A stretch of 30,241 nt of DNA from UBA10449 sp005883585. Lineage in GTDB: Bacteria; Chloroflexota; Dormibacteria; Dormibacterales; Dormibacteraceae. Each line of letters starts with the position of its first letter. Position 1 is the first letter of the stretch. Made by a program: the position numbers and the translations under genes. The notes below the pieces were generated by a model, which did not search any database, was not told the origin of the DNA, and was given only the letters and a program-made list of their open reading frames with translations. Below are positions 13,256 to 28,220 of this stretch, piece by piece. Location: contig VBFD01000013.1 of assembly GCA_005883585.1 (NCBI GenBank), positions 1 through 30,241 on the forward strand, in the 5' to 3' direction.

Positions 13256-14407
13256 CTAGCCGGCTCGGCTTGCGGCTCCCAAATGTTCGAGGACCAGGTC
13301 CATGCCCCGGTCGAGCTCCGATTCCGTCACGCACCAGTGAGGTGACAGGCGCACCCGGCCGGGGCGGGAGTCGACGATGACGCCCGCCTCGTGGAGGCGA
13401 TGCTCCACGTCCTCGGGATGGTCGCACTCGAGGGTCACGATCCCGCAGCGCTGATTGCGATCGCGTGGCGTGAAGGTCTTGACGCCGGCCTCGTCGCAGC
13501 GCTCGAGGATGCGGTCGGTGAGGTCGCGCAGCCGTTCCTGGATGTGCTCGACGCCGACTTCCAGGATCAGCTCCAGGCCGGCGAGCCCGGCGTAATGGCA
13601 GGCCATCGCCCAGGTGCCGGTCTCGAGGCGGCGCGCATCGTCGGCGAAGTCGAGCTCCTGGAGGGTGAACGAGAACGGGTCGCGCGTGGCGAACCAGCCC
13701 GTCCCATGCGGGTGCACGCTGGGGACCAGCTCGGACCTCACATAAAGGAAGGCGGTGCCCGGGCCGCCCGAGAGCCACTTGAGGCAGCCGCCGACAAACG
13801 CGTCGCAGTCCATGGCGTCCACGTCGATCGGCACACACCCGCAGGTCTGGTAGCCGTCGATCAGGCATAGGGCGCCGGCGGCGTGGGCGGCGTCGGCGAT
13901 CGCCCGGACGTCCTGCAGGTAGCCGGTCGTATAGAAAAGGTGGGTGGTCGCCACCAGGGCGGTCCGCTCGTCGATGCGCTCTGCGAACGCCTCCGGCGGG
14001 ATGGTCATCCCGTCCTGGCTGGGCACGAACTCGACCTCAAAGTCGGGCCGGGAGAGCCACTGGTGGCCGATCGTCGGGAAGTCCAGCTCCCCGATCAGGA
14101 CCTTGCTGCGACCCGCCGGCAGCGGCAGCCCGGAGGCCAGGGTCGTGAGCGCGACCGACACCGACGGTGCGATCGCGGTCGATCCCTGGGGCGCGTTGAG
14201 CAGCCCGCCCACCCGGGTGCGGAGCCGCTCCAGGAGCGGGAGCCACTCCGAATACCAAACGGGCGTGCCCTTGGTGTCCCAGTCGTTGGCGTAACGCTCC
14301 AGGGCCGCCCGGCCGCGGCGGGGGAGGGGGCCGAGGGAGCAGGCGTTCAGGTAGATGTAGCGATCCAGCAGAGGGAACTGGTGGCGGAGGGCCTTCCAGT
14401 CGGGCAC
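13256..14407 (-). CDS. PLP-dependent class V aminotransferase / kynureninase-like enzyme
   Basis: This 383-aa fold-type I pyridoxal-phosphate enzyme belongs to the class V group that includes kynureninase, cysteine desulfurases and isopenicillin epimerase-like proteins. The PLP lysine is Lys210 in GGCLKWLSGGPG, a context very like kynureninase (K-Y-x-x-GGPG). Asp184 in LIDGYQ is the ring-nitrogen partner, and TTHLFYTTGYLQDV (154-167) is the usual preceding strand. The N-terminus YIYLNACSLGPLP (17-29) is typical of the family. The GTG start at 14407 has TAGCCT 7 nt upstream, suggesting a leaderless transcript. The gene lies between rplL and rpoB on the opposite strand, an unusual place. Exact reaction is unknown; kynureninase-like, desulfurase-like or epimerase-like roles are all possible. 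Confidence 0.83.
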   Translation of the reverse strand: MPDWKALRHQFPLLDRYIYLNACSLGPLPRRGRAALERYANDWDTKGTPVWYSEWLPLLERLRTRVGGLLNAPQGSTAIAPSVSVALTTLASGLPLPAGRSKVLIGELDFPTIGHQWLSRPDFEVEFVPSQDGMTIPPEAFAERIDERTALVATTHLFYTTGYLQDVRAIADAAHAAGALCLIDGYQTCGCVPIDVDAMDCDAFVGGCLKWLSGGPGTAFLYVRSELVPSVHPHGTGWFATRDPFSFTLQELDFADDARRLETGTWAMACHYAGLAGLELILEVGVEHIQERLRDLTDRILERCDEAGVKTFTPRDRNQRCGIVTLECDHPEDVEHRLHEAGVIVDSRPGRVRLSPHWCVTESELDRGMDLVLEHLGAASRAG

Positions 14408-14414
14408 GGGTTAA

Positions 14415-14420
14415 AGGCTA
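14415..14420 (-). promoter_or_regulatory. Putative -10 box, leaderless start of the aminotransferase gene
   Basis: On the minus strand TAGCCT ends 7 nt before the GTG at 14407, the same layout as several other genes here. It is about 20 bases from the divergent rpoB -10-like box, so the two promoters share a compact region. Confidence 0.4.
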
Positions 14421-14441
14421 GCGGGGCCGCCAGCAGGGTGG

Positions 14442-14447
14442 TATAGT
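14442..14447 (+). promoter_or_regulatory. Putative -10 box of rpoB-rpoC
   Basis: TATAGT is the best -10 match in the 194-base gap upstream of rpoB. Transcription would start near 14454, leaving a leader of about 150 nt. No good -35 was seen. A promoter is needed here because the preceding gene is on the opposite strand. Confidence 0.45.
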
Positions 14448-14497
14448 GCCCCGAAACGCTGGCCGGACGGGTCTTCCGCCTGGTTTGGTTTAAACGT

Positions 14498-14516
14498 CCC
14501 CACTAAGGGGCATTTT
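14498..14516 (+). other. Small hairpin with T-run in the rpoB leader
   Basis: CCCC (14498-14501) and GGGG (14507-14510) flank ACTAA and are followed by CATTTT. It resembles a weak intrinsic terminator, perhaps an attenuator in the rpoB leader, but the 4-bp stem is short. Confidence 0.25.
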
Positions 14517-14601
14517 GTCGTATATTGGCGTTTCGTGCACGCCCGGCCGCTCACTCTGCCTATTACCTGAGCGCGCCCTTTTTCCTGGAAGGAGTAACGA
14601 A

Positions 14602-18141
<3,540 letters not shown>

Positions 18142-18162
18142 GTAGAGGAGAAGAGGGAACAC

Positions 18163-22407
<4,245 letters not shown>

Positions 22408-22420
22408 AAAAGTGCAACAG

Positions 22421-22457
22421 GGGAGGGGCCGCACGAACGGCCTCTCCCTTTTTATTT
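22421..22457 (+). terminator. Intrinsic terminator after rpoC
   Basis: GGGAGGGGCCG (22421-22431) and CGGCCTCTCCC (22438-22448) pair over 11 bp with one G-T pair around a 6-nt loop, then TTTTTATTT. It ends the rpoB-rpoC transcript 14 bases after the stop codon. Confidence 0.93.
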
Positions 22458-22743
22458 GGTCGACAAAAGTGCGCCGTTTTGGGTTAGAGTCAGCCGTACG
22501 TGCACAGGGGGCGCCCGCCAGGGTTGCCCCTTTGTTTTATAAGACGGAACCTGCCGGTCCCACTCCCGTGACTGCGTCACGGGGACCCCAGTGGAGGCGC
22601 TTCGCGCGCGGCTGCTCTCTTTCCCGCGGTTTGGATTTACAAAAATGGTTTCGCCCGGCCACGAATGGCGACGAGAAATGGTGTTGGGTGACGGCCGGAA
22701 TGAATCCGGCCTGACCGCCACGCCTTATACGGTTCTAGCTGGG
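22458..22743 (+). other. Non-coding region with successive hairpins before oppA1
   Basis: No convincing gene lies here. Three inverted repeats are visible. First, GGGGC/GCCCC (22508-22512 with 22526-22530) with inner CCC/GGG, followed by TTTGTTTTAT, looks like a second terminator. Second, CCCGTGAC/GTCACGGG (22565-22572 with 22576-22583), extendable by GGTCC/GGACC, has no T-run. Third, GGCCGGA/TCCGGCC (22693-22699 with 22705-22711). An open frame continuous with oppA1 crosses the last part but shows no family similarity. The region probably holds the oppA1 promoter and a structured leader; I could not match it to a known riboswitch. Confidence 0.5.
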
Positions 22744-24417
22744 ATGATTGAAACCGTGATTCCAGGCTCTCGGCTGCTGCGCGCCACCGCACTGGTGGTG
22801 CTCGCGGTGGCCGCATTCACTGCCTGCAACCCCACCACGCCGATCATGCAGGGCCCGCGCCTGGCGAAGGACCAGACGCTGCGCGTCCTCCTCGACGATT
22901 CTCCGGGGACGCTCGACCCCGGTCAGACGCAGTATCCCTACGAGACCGCCGTTCTTCGCGCCATCTCCGAGCCGTTGCTGAAACCCACCGCCGATCTCAA
23001 AGGCGTGTCGCCGGCGGCGGCGGAAAGCTACGACGTCATGAACAACGGGACCGTCTACGTCTTTCATCTGCGAGCGACCGCCCAGTACTGGGACGGCACT
23101 GCCGTCAAGGCCCAGGATTTCGTGTACGCCTGGCAGCGCCTCATCGATCCACGACTCGCCGCCCTCAATGGATCCTTCTTCGCGGGCGCGATCCTCAACG
23201 GTGACGGGGTGTCGCTGCTGGACCCGCAGCGTGATGCCGCGCGCATCGATGCGGCGCTTGGCACGCTCGGCCTGAAGGCGGTCGACGACCTCACCTTCCA
23301 GGTCACGCTGTCGCATCCGGACCCGGCCTTCGTCTGGCTTGCCGCCATGCCTGCCGGCGCTCCGATCAGACAGGACGTGGTCGCGAAGTACAAGGACGCG
23401 TGGGCCACCTTGCCGGACTCACTGGCGACAAATGGACCTTTTCACGTCACCGAGATGTCCACCGATCACTTGAGGCTGGTGCCCAACCCGCACTACTGGG
23501 GCGCGAAGCCGAAGTTGAAAGCAATCATCTTCCGGGTCGCCAACGACGGTGCGGCTGCGCTGACGCAGTACACGACGGGTGAGGTGGACATGACCGATGT
23601 GCAGCCGGCTCAAGCGCCACGGGTAGCGGGCGACAGTCATCTCAAGCAGGAGCTGGTGCGGGTGCCGGCGCTGACTGTCTTCTGGTTCACGTTTCGTATC
23701 ACCCAGGCGCCGTTGAACAATGTGAAGGTGCGGCAGGCGATCGCGGCGGCGATCGACCGCGACGCCTATATCGCGCAGATTTTCCAGGGTCAGGGCCTGC
23801 CGGCGGAGACTTTCATCCCCAAGGGCATGCACGGTTACGCTCCGGACCTTGCGGGGCAGAAGTTCGACGTCGTGCAGTCACGCGCGATCCTGGCCGCGTC
23901 CGGCGTGAGCGCAAAGCAGCTGTCCGGCGTGAAGTTCTCGTACGACCAGTCGTCCGATTTCAGCAAGGCCACCGCCACCTTCATCCGCGACCAGCTGAAG
24001 GCAAATCTGGGCGTGGACGTCGCGCTTGACGCGCTCGACCGCGACACCTATCTCTCACGACTGGACTCGGGAGACTTTCAAATCGCGGGACCGCTGGGCT
24101 GGTCGGCGGACTATCCGGATCCTTCGGACTGGTTCGACCTCTTCCTCACCAGCAGCTCCAGGAACTTCTCCTTCTATCAGAACAAGCCGTACGACAACTT
24201 CGTGCGGACCGCAGGCTCCGACCTCCAACCCGACCGTCGCGACCAGGAGTACAAGCAGGCCCAGAAGATGCTGGTCAACGACGTGCCCGTCGCCTTTCTG
24301 GCGCAGCCGGTGAGCTGGAACCTGGTGCGGCCATATGTCAGCGGCATGACCGCGTCCTCGATCGACGAGTGGCCGGGCGCCCTGTTCCCGTCGCAGATTT
24401 ACATCGCTTCGCACTGA
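22744..24417 (+). CDS. ABC transporter substrate-binding lipoprotein (OppA/DppA family), copy 1
   Basis: This 557-aa family 5 extracellular solute-binding protein captures peptides or similar ligands for the ABC importer encoded downstream. The ATG at 22744 gives a signal peptide with hydrophobic core LLRATALVVLAVAAF and lipobox FTAC, lipidated Cys28, so the protein is membrane-anchored outside the cytoplasm. Family hallmarks are GTLDPGQTQYPYETAVLRAI, YVFHLRATAQYWDGTAVKAQ, DFVYAWQRLIDPR and the C-terminal PLGWSADYPDPSDWFD. Upstream in-frame starts (for example ATG 22678) would give a poor signal peptide, though no clear ribosome binding site supports 22744 either. It is a paralogue of the next gene, nearly equal in length and similar throughout. 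Confidence 0.9.
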   Translation: MIETVIPGSRLLRATALVVLAVAAFTACNPTTPIMQGPRLAKDQTLRVLLDDSPGTLDPGQTQYPYETAVLRAISEPLLKPTADLKGVSPAAAESYDVMNNGTVYVFHLRATAQYWDGTAVKAQDFVYAWQRLIDPRLAALNGSFFAGAILNGDGVSLLDPQRDAARIDAALGTLGLKAVDDLTFQVTLSHPDPAFVWLAAMPAGAPIRQDVVAKYKDAWATLPDSLATNGPFHVTEMSTDHLRLVPNPHYWGAKPKLKAIIFRVANDGAAALTQYTTGEVDMTDVQPAQAPRVAGDSHLKQELVRVPALTVFWFTFRITQAPLNNVKVRQAIAAAIDRDAYIAQIFQGQGLPAETFIPKGMHGYAPDLAGQKFDVVQSRAILAASGVSAKQLSGVKFSYDQSSDFSKATATFIRDQLKANLGVDVALDALDRDTYLSRLDSGDFQIAGPLGWSADYPDPSDWFDLFLTSSSRNFSFYQNKPYDNFVRTAGSDLQPDRRDQEYKQAQKMLVNDVPVAFLAQPVSWNLVRPYVSGMTASSIDEWPGALFPSQIYIASH

Positions 24418-24418
24418 A

Positions 24419-24432
24419 CGAACGCGCGTTCG
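24419..24432. other. 14-bp palindrome after oppA1
   Basis: CGAACGCGCGTTCG is a perfect palindrome starting two bases after the oppA1 stop. It lies about 24 bases upstream of the TTGACA of the next promoter. It may be an operator or a short RNA hairpin; no T-run follows. Confidence 0.4.
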
Positions 24433-24455
24433 GGCCAGGTTGTGAGCTATGCGAC

Positions 24456-24485
24456 TTGACACTCGATGGCGAGGGACAACAGAAT
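24456..24485 (+). promoter_or_regulatory. Putative promoter of oppA2
   Basis: A perfect TTGACA (24456-24461) is followed 18 bp later by CAGAAT (24480-24485), which matches TATAAT at four positions. Transcription would start near 24492, leaving a leader of about 105 nt before oppA2. It is the best -35 in the window and suggests oppA2 is expressed independently of oppA1. Confidence 0.5.
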
Positions 24486-24597
24486 TCGCATACGAGCCGA
24501 AGAGGCTGTGTGAGTAAGACCTGCTGTCGGCGCACTCTCGCCCCGGGTGGCTTCCGGGAAGAAGGCGGCAGGATCAGATCAGAGAGGTAAGACGCGT

Positions 24598-26274
24598 ATG
24601 CATTTAGGTATCCGCTTTCGAGCGATCGCGCTCGCCACAGCCGCGCTGTTCGCGGTTGTAGCGTGTGGCGGTTCGAGCGGCAACGGCCTGACACTTGCAA
24701 GCACCCAGGCGCTCAATGTCCGGCTCACGACCGAGCCGGCTTCATTCGACCCCGGGCAGCAGCAGTGGGACTATGAGGCGGCAGTCGGCCGCCAGACGTT
24801 CGAGGCCTTGCTCAGGACCACCAAGGACGGCAAGGACGCGGTCGGCGCAGCCGCCGACAGCTACACCATCGACAGCACCGGCACGGTCTACTCGTTCAAG
24901 CTGCACAAAGGCGCCAAGTGGAGCGACGGCCAGCCGGTGAAGGCCGCCGACTTCGTGTACGGGTTCCAGCGCCTGCTCGACCCGCGTCTCGCGGCGCCCT
25001 ACTCGTCGTTCTACTACAGCATCAAGAACGCCAACACCGTCAACAACATGGACCCGAAGGACCCGGGCGTTGACGCCGCTCTCCAGACCCTCGGCCTGAA
25101 GGCGGTCGACGACAGCACCTTCCAAGTCACCCTCGAAGCGCCCGCGGGCTACTTCAAGTGGGTCGCCAGCCTGTGGACCAGCTCTCCGGTTCGCAAGGAC
25201 ATCGTCAGCAAGTACGGCAAGGACTCGAGCGGCAACGACAAGTGGGGCGCGGTAGCACCCACCGCCTCGCAGACCGTGATCGGCAACGGCCTCTACCAGA
25301 TCTCAGAGGACGTGCCCAAGGACCACATCACGCTGGTGCCCAACGCCAACTACTCGGGCAGCCAGCCCAAGCCGACCATCACCAAGATCACGGAGTCGCT
25401 CATCGATGACGAGACCGTGGCTTACGCCAAGTACAAGAGCGGCGAGCTCGACATGGTCGGTGTGCCGGTCGCTGACACCGAAGCAGTCCGAAGCTCACCG
25501 GAGCTCGTGACGATCCCAGAGCTGACCGTCTTCTGGGTCGACATCAACGTCAAGAAGGCTCCGTTCGACAACCCCAAGGTGCGCCTCGCGTTCTCGCAGG
25601 CCATCGACCGGGACTCGTTCGTGACCAACATCGAGAAAGGTCGCGGCATTTCGGCGACCACTCTGATCCCCAAGGGCATGCGCAACTACCGGCCTGACCT
25701 TGGCACCCCCCAGACGTTCAATGCCGCCACCGCCAAGGCAACGCTTGCTTCGGCCGGCGTGGCCGCGTCAGCGTTGACCGGCATCAAGTACACGTACAAC
25801 AGCAACAGCCCGACCAACAAGACCATCGCGGAGTTCGTCCAGGCGCAGTTCAAGACCAACCTGGGCATCGACATCGTGCTCGATGGCACCGACTCCAAGA
25901 CTGTCAGCAAGCGGCTGCGGACCGGCAACTACCAGATCGGCGGTCCCTCCGGATGGGGCGCCGACTACCCTGACTCGCAGGACTGGTTCGACATCTTCAT
26001 GACCGGTTCCGGCAACCAGTTCAGCAACTGGAGCAACAAGACCTACGACGACGCGGTGACGGCTGGCGACGCGGCCTCCGACAACGCGAAGCGTGACGCC
26101 GCCTACCAGACGGCGGAAACTACGCTCGTCCAGGACGCTCCGGTAATGTTCCTGTACCAGCGGACCGGTTGGTTCCTCGTGAAGCCATACGTCAAAGGCA
26201 TCAACACGACGCCGAACGACGACCAGTGGCTCGGCGACTTCTTCACCTGGAGCATCCAGATAGCGCAGCACTAG
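24598..26274 (+). CDS. ABC transporter substrate-binding lipoprotein (OppA/DppA family), copy 2
   Basis: This second family 5 binding protein has 558 aa. Signal peptide IRFRAIALATAALFAVVAC ends in lipobox VVAC with Cys23, then a Ser/Gly linker. Parallels to copy 1 are PASFDPGQQQWDYEAAVGRQ, VYSFKLHKGAKWSDGQPVKA, DFVYGFQRLLDPR, LTVFWVDINVKKAPFDNPKV and GPSGWGADYPDSQDWFD. The ATG at 24598 is supported by AGAGAGG (24581-24587) 10 nt upstream and by the signal peptide. It has its own promoter-like site and lies directly before the permease genes, separated by 9 bases. The two copies may bind different ligands and share one transporter; the substrate class (oligopeptide, dipeptide or other) cannot be fixed from sequence. 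Confidence 0.93.
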   Translation: MHLGIRFRAIALATAALFAVVACGGSSGNGLTLASTQALNVRLTTEPASFDPGQQQWDYEAAVGRQTFEALLRTTKDGKDAVGAAADSYTIDSTGTVYSFKLHKGAKWSDGQPVKAADFVYGFQRLLDPRLAAPYSSFYYSIKNANTVNNMDPKDPGVDAALQTLGLKAVDDSTFQVTLEAPAGYFKWVASLWTSSPVRKDIVSKYGKDSSGNDKWGAVAPTASQTVIGNGLYQISEDVPKDHITLVPNANYSGSQPKPTITKITESLIDDETVAYAKYKSGELDMVGVPVADTEAVRSSPELVTIPELTVFWVDINVKKAPFDNPKVRLAFSQAIDRDSFVTNIEKGRGISATTLIPKGMRNYRPDLGTPQTFNAATAKATLASAGVAASALTGIKYTYNSNSPTNKTIAEFVQAQFKTNLGIDIVLDGTDSKTVSKRLRTGNYQIGGPSGWGADYPDSQDWFDIFMTGSGNQFSNWSNKTYDDAVTAGDAASDNAKRDAAYQTAETTLVQDAPVMFLYQRTGWFLVKPYVKGINTTPNDDQWLGDFFTWSIQIAQH

Positions 26275-26283
26275 GAGATCCAT

Positions 26284-27303
26284 TTGGCATTGGTGAGGGG
26301 CGCCCCGCTACGGGGCGCCCTAATCCCTCTTCGGAGACGGTCGGGCCGAGGCTGGACCCTCGGGATCTACGTCGCGCGCCGCCTCCTCTGGATGATTCCC
26401 GTCCTTCTCTTCGTCATCCTGATCACGTTTTTCCTGGCGCATATCGCTCCGGGGAGCCCGTGGGACAAGGAGGGTAGGCAGCTCTCCGACGCGACCATTC
26501 GCCAGCTCAACGCGAAGTACGGTCTCGACCAGCCGATCTGGACCCAGTTCGGGCTGTACCTCTGGAACGTGATTCATTTCGACTTCGGCACCTCGTACCA
26601 GCACCCAGGTCAATCGGTCAACCAGCTGATCCTGGAGTCGTGGCCGTACACCGTCAAACTGGGGGCGGTTTCGTTCCTCGTCATCATCACGGTCGGCATC
26701 TCGCTGGGCGTTGTCGCGGCGTTGCGCCAGAACAGCTTCGTCGACTACGCCGCGGTGGCCCTGGCCACGATCGGGGCCTCGGTACCCAACTTCGTCGTCG
26801 GGATCGTCCTGATCATCCTGCTGTCGAACTTCCTCTATAAGTTCACAAACGCGAACTTCTTCCTACCCACAGGGGGGTATCCACAGGACCTGCTGCACAT
26901 GATCATGCCCGTCGCCACGCTGAGCTTTCTGCCGATCGCGTTTCTCGCTCGGCTCACGCGCTCTGCCACGCTCGACTCGCTCCGCCAGGACTTCGTCCGC
27001 ACCGCTTGGGCGAAAGGGCTTCGCGAGCGCCTGGTCGTGACGCGCCACGTCCTGAAGAACTCACTGATCCCGGTCGTGACGATTGCCGGACCGCTGTTTG
27101 CGGCACTCATCACCGGCTCAGTGATCGTCGAGACCGTGTTTCAGGTGCCCGGAATCGGGCGCTCTTACGTGCAGTCGATCGAGGCGCGCGACTATCCGAT
27201 GATTCTTGGGACCACCGTGTTGTACGCGGCACTGGTGGCGCTGCTGAACCTGTTCGTGGACGTGGCCTACGTCTTCATCGATCCGCGCGTGAGGCTCGAG
27301 TAG
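26284..27303 (+). CDS. ABC transporter permease, OppB/DppB type
   Basis: This 339-aa inner-membrane permease of the peptide/nickel importer family has the conserved N-terminus IYVARRLLWMIPVLLFVILI, then a periplasmic loop with YGLDQPIWTQFGLYLWNV and DFGTSY, about six membrane helices, and the ATPase-contact loop DFVRTAWAKGLRERLVVTRH followed by VLKNSLIPVV. TTG 26284 is the likely start: AGGAG (26273-26277) lies 6 nt upstream, and the only in-frame ATG nearby falls after the conserved YVARRLLW. This puts about 35 arginine-rich residues before the first helix, with a strong hairpin at DNA level inside them. The stop TAG overlaps the next gene's GTG by one base. Confidence 0.92.
   Translation: MALVRGAPLRGALIPLRRRSGRGWTLGIYVARRLLWMIPVLLFVILITFFLAHIAPGSPWDKEGRQLSDATIRQLNAKYGLDQPIWTQFGLYLWNVIHFDFGTSYQHPGQSVNQLILESWPYTVKLGAVSFLVIITVGISLGVVAALRQNSFVDYAAVALATIGASVPNFVVGIVLIILLSNFLYKFTNANFFLPTGGYPQDLLHMIMPVATLSFLPIAFLARLTRSATLDSLRQDFVRTAWAKGLRERLVVTRHVLKNSLIPVVTIAGPLFAALITGSVIVETVFQVPGIGRSYVQSIEARDYPMILGTTVLYAALVALLNLFVDVAYVFIDPRVRLE
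26298..26320 (+). other. GC-rich hairpin at the start of oppB
   Basis: GGGCGCCCCG (26298-26307), CTA loop and CGGGGCGCCC (26311-26320) form a perfect 10-bp stem. It begins 14 bases after the TTG start of the permease and 24 bases after the oppA2 stop. No long T-run follows. It could protect the oppA2 mRNA 3' end or hinder oppB translation, lowering permease relative to binding protein. Confidence 0.75.
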
Positions 27304-28211
27304 TGGCGGCGACCGCCCTCCTCGCCGCGGACCTCGACTGGGAAAGTCCGCAGCAGATCGGTCTTTGGACCGACGCGTGGGTGCGGTTCAGGCGCAACCG
27401 GTTGGCGGTGGGGAGTCTGGCGTTCGTTCTCCTGCTCATCACATTGGCTGTCATCGCGCCCCTGCTCGAGCGCTTCGGCCTGCTCCAGGACCCGACGGCC
27501 CAGGACGTGGTCAGCAACTACCTGGGTCCCGGGGCGGCGCACCACGTTCTCGGCACCGACGACCTGGGTCGAGACGTGCTGTCGAAGGTCATCTTCGGGT
27601 CGCAGGTCTCGTTGTCGATCGGCATCCTGGTGCAGGCCATCGTGCTCGTGATCGGGGGCAGCATCGGCCTCGTCGCCGGCTACTTCGGCGGCTGGATCGA
27701 CAACCTCCTGATGCGGTTCACCGACATCATGTACGCCTTCCCGGACCTCCTGTTCGTGCTCATCATCGTGGCCGCCCTGGGGCCAACGCTGCTCAACATC
27801 TTCGTCGCCATCGGCCTGGTGAGCTGGGTCGGCCTGGCGCGTCTTGTGCGCGGCCAGGTGCTGTCCATCAAAGAGAAGGAGTATGTCGAGGCGGCATTTG
27901 CCGCCGGCAGCAGCCCCATCAAGATCATCCTCAAGCACCTGCTGCCGAACTCCCTGGGCCCCGTCATCGTCTCCCTGACATTCGGCATCCCGGCCGCGAT
28001 CTTCACCGAGGCGATCCTCGACTTTCTCGGGGTCGGCCTCAGGCCACCGCAGCCGACCTGGGGCGTCATGGTGTTCGAAGGCTATGCCGCAGTCGACGCG
28101 TATCCTTATCTCGTTATCATCCCCTGCGTTGCGCTATCGATGACCATGCTTGCGTTCAACTTCATCGGTGATGGGCTGCGCGACGCGCTCGATCCGCGCA
28201 TGCGCCGCTAG
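27303..28211 (+). CDS. ABC transporter permease, OppC/DppC type
   Basis: This 302-aa second permease forms the channel with the OppB-type subunit. Family marks are the N-terminal helix (about 35-53), HVLGTDDLGRDVLSKVIFGS (81-100), a helix GILVQAIVLVIGGSIGLVAG, DIMYAFPDLLFVLII, and the EAA loop EYVEAAFAAGSSPIKIILKH (193-212) followed by LLPNSLGPV, which contacts the ATPases. The GTG at 27303 overlaps the oppB stop by one base, so translation is coupled. The product ends ALDPRMRR as usual for the family. oppD starts 9 bases later. Confidence 0.94.
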   Translation: MAATALLAADLDWESPQQIGLWTDAWVRFRRNRLAVGSLAFVLLLITLAVIAPLLERFGLLQDPTAQDVVSNYLGPGAAHHVLGTDDLGRDVLSKVIFGSQVSLSIGILVQAIVLVIGGSIGLVAGYFGGWIDNLLMRFTDIMYAFPDLLFVLIIVAALGPTLLNIFVAIGLVSWVGLARLVRGQVLSIKEKEYVEAAFAAGSSPIKIILKHLLPNSLGPVIVSLTFGIPAAIFTEAILDFLGVGLRPPQPTWGVMVFEGYAAVDAYPYLVIIPCVALSMTMLAFNFIGDGLRDALDPRMRR

Positions 28212-28220
28212 CGCTCACAT

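Noticed and set aside
22591..22743. Upstream extension of oppA1 to the GTG at 22591 or ATG at 22678
   Set aside because: The extra residues are not family-like, and they would bury the signal peptide 30-50 residues inside the protein.
24449..24517. A 22-codon open frame between oppA1 and oppA2 as a leader peptide
   Set aside because: It overlaps the TTGACA/CAGAAT promoter that would drive oppA2, has no ribosome binding site and no run of a regulatory amino acid.
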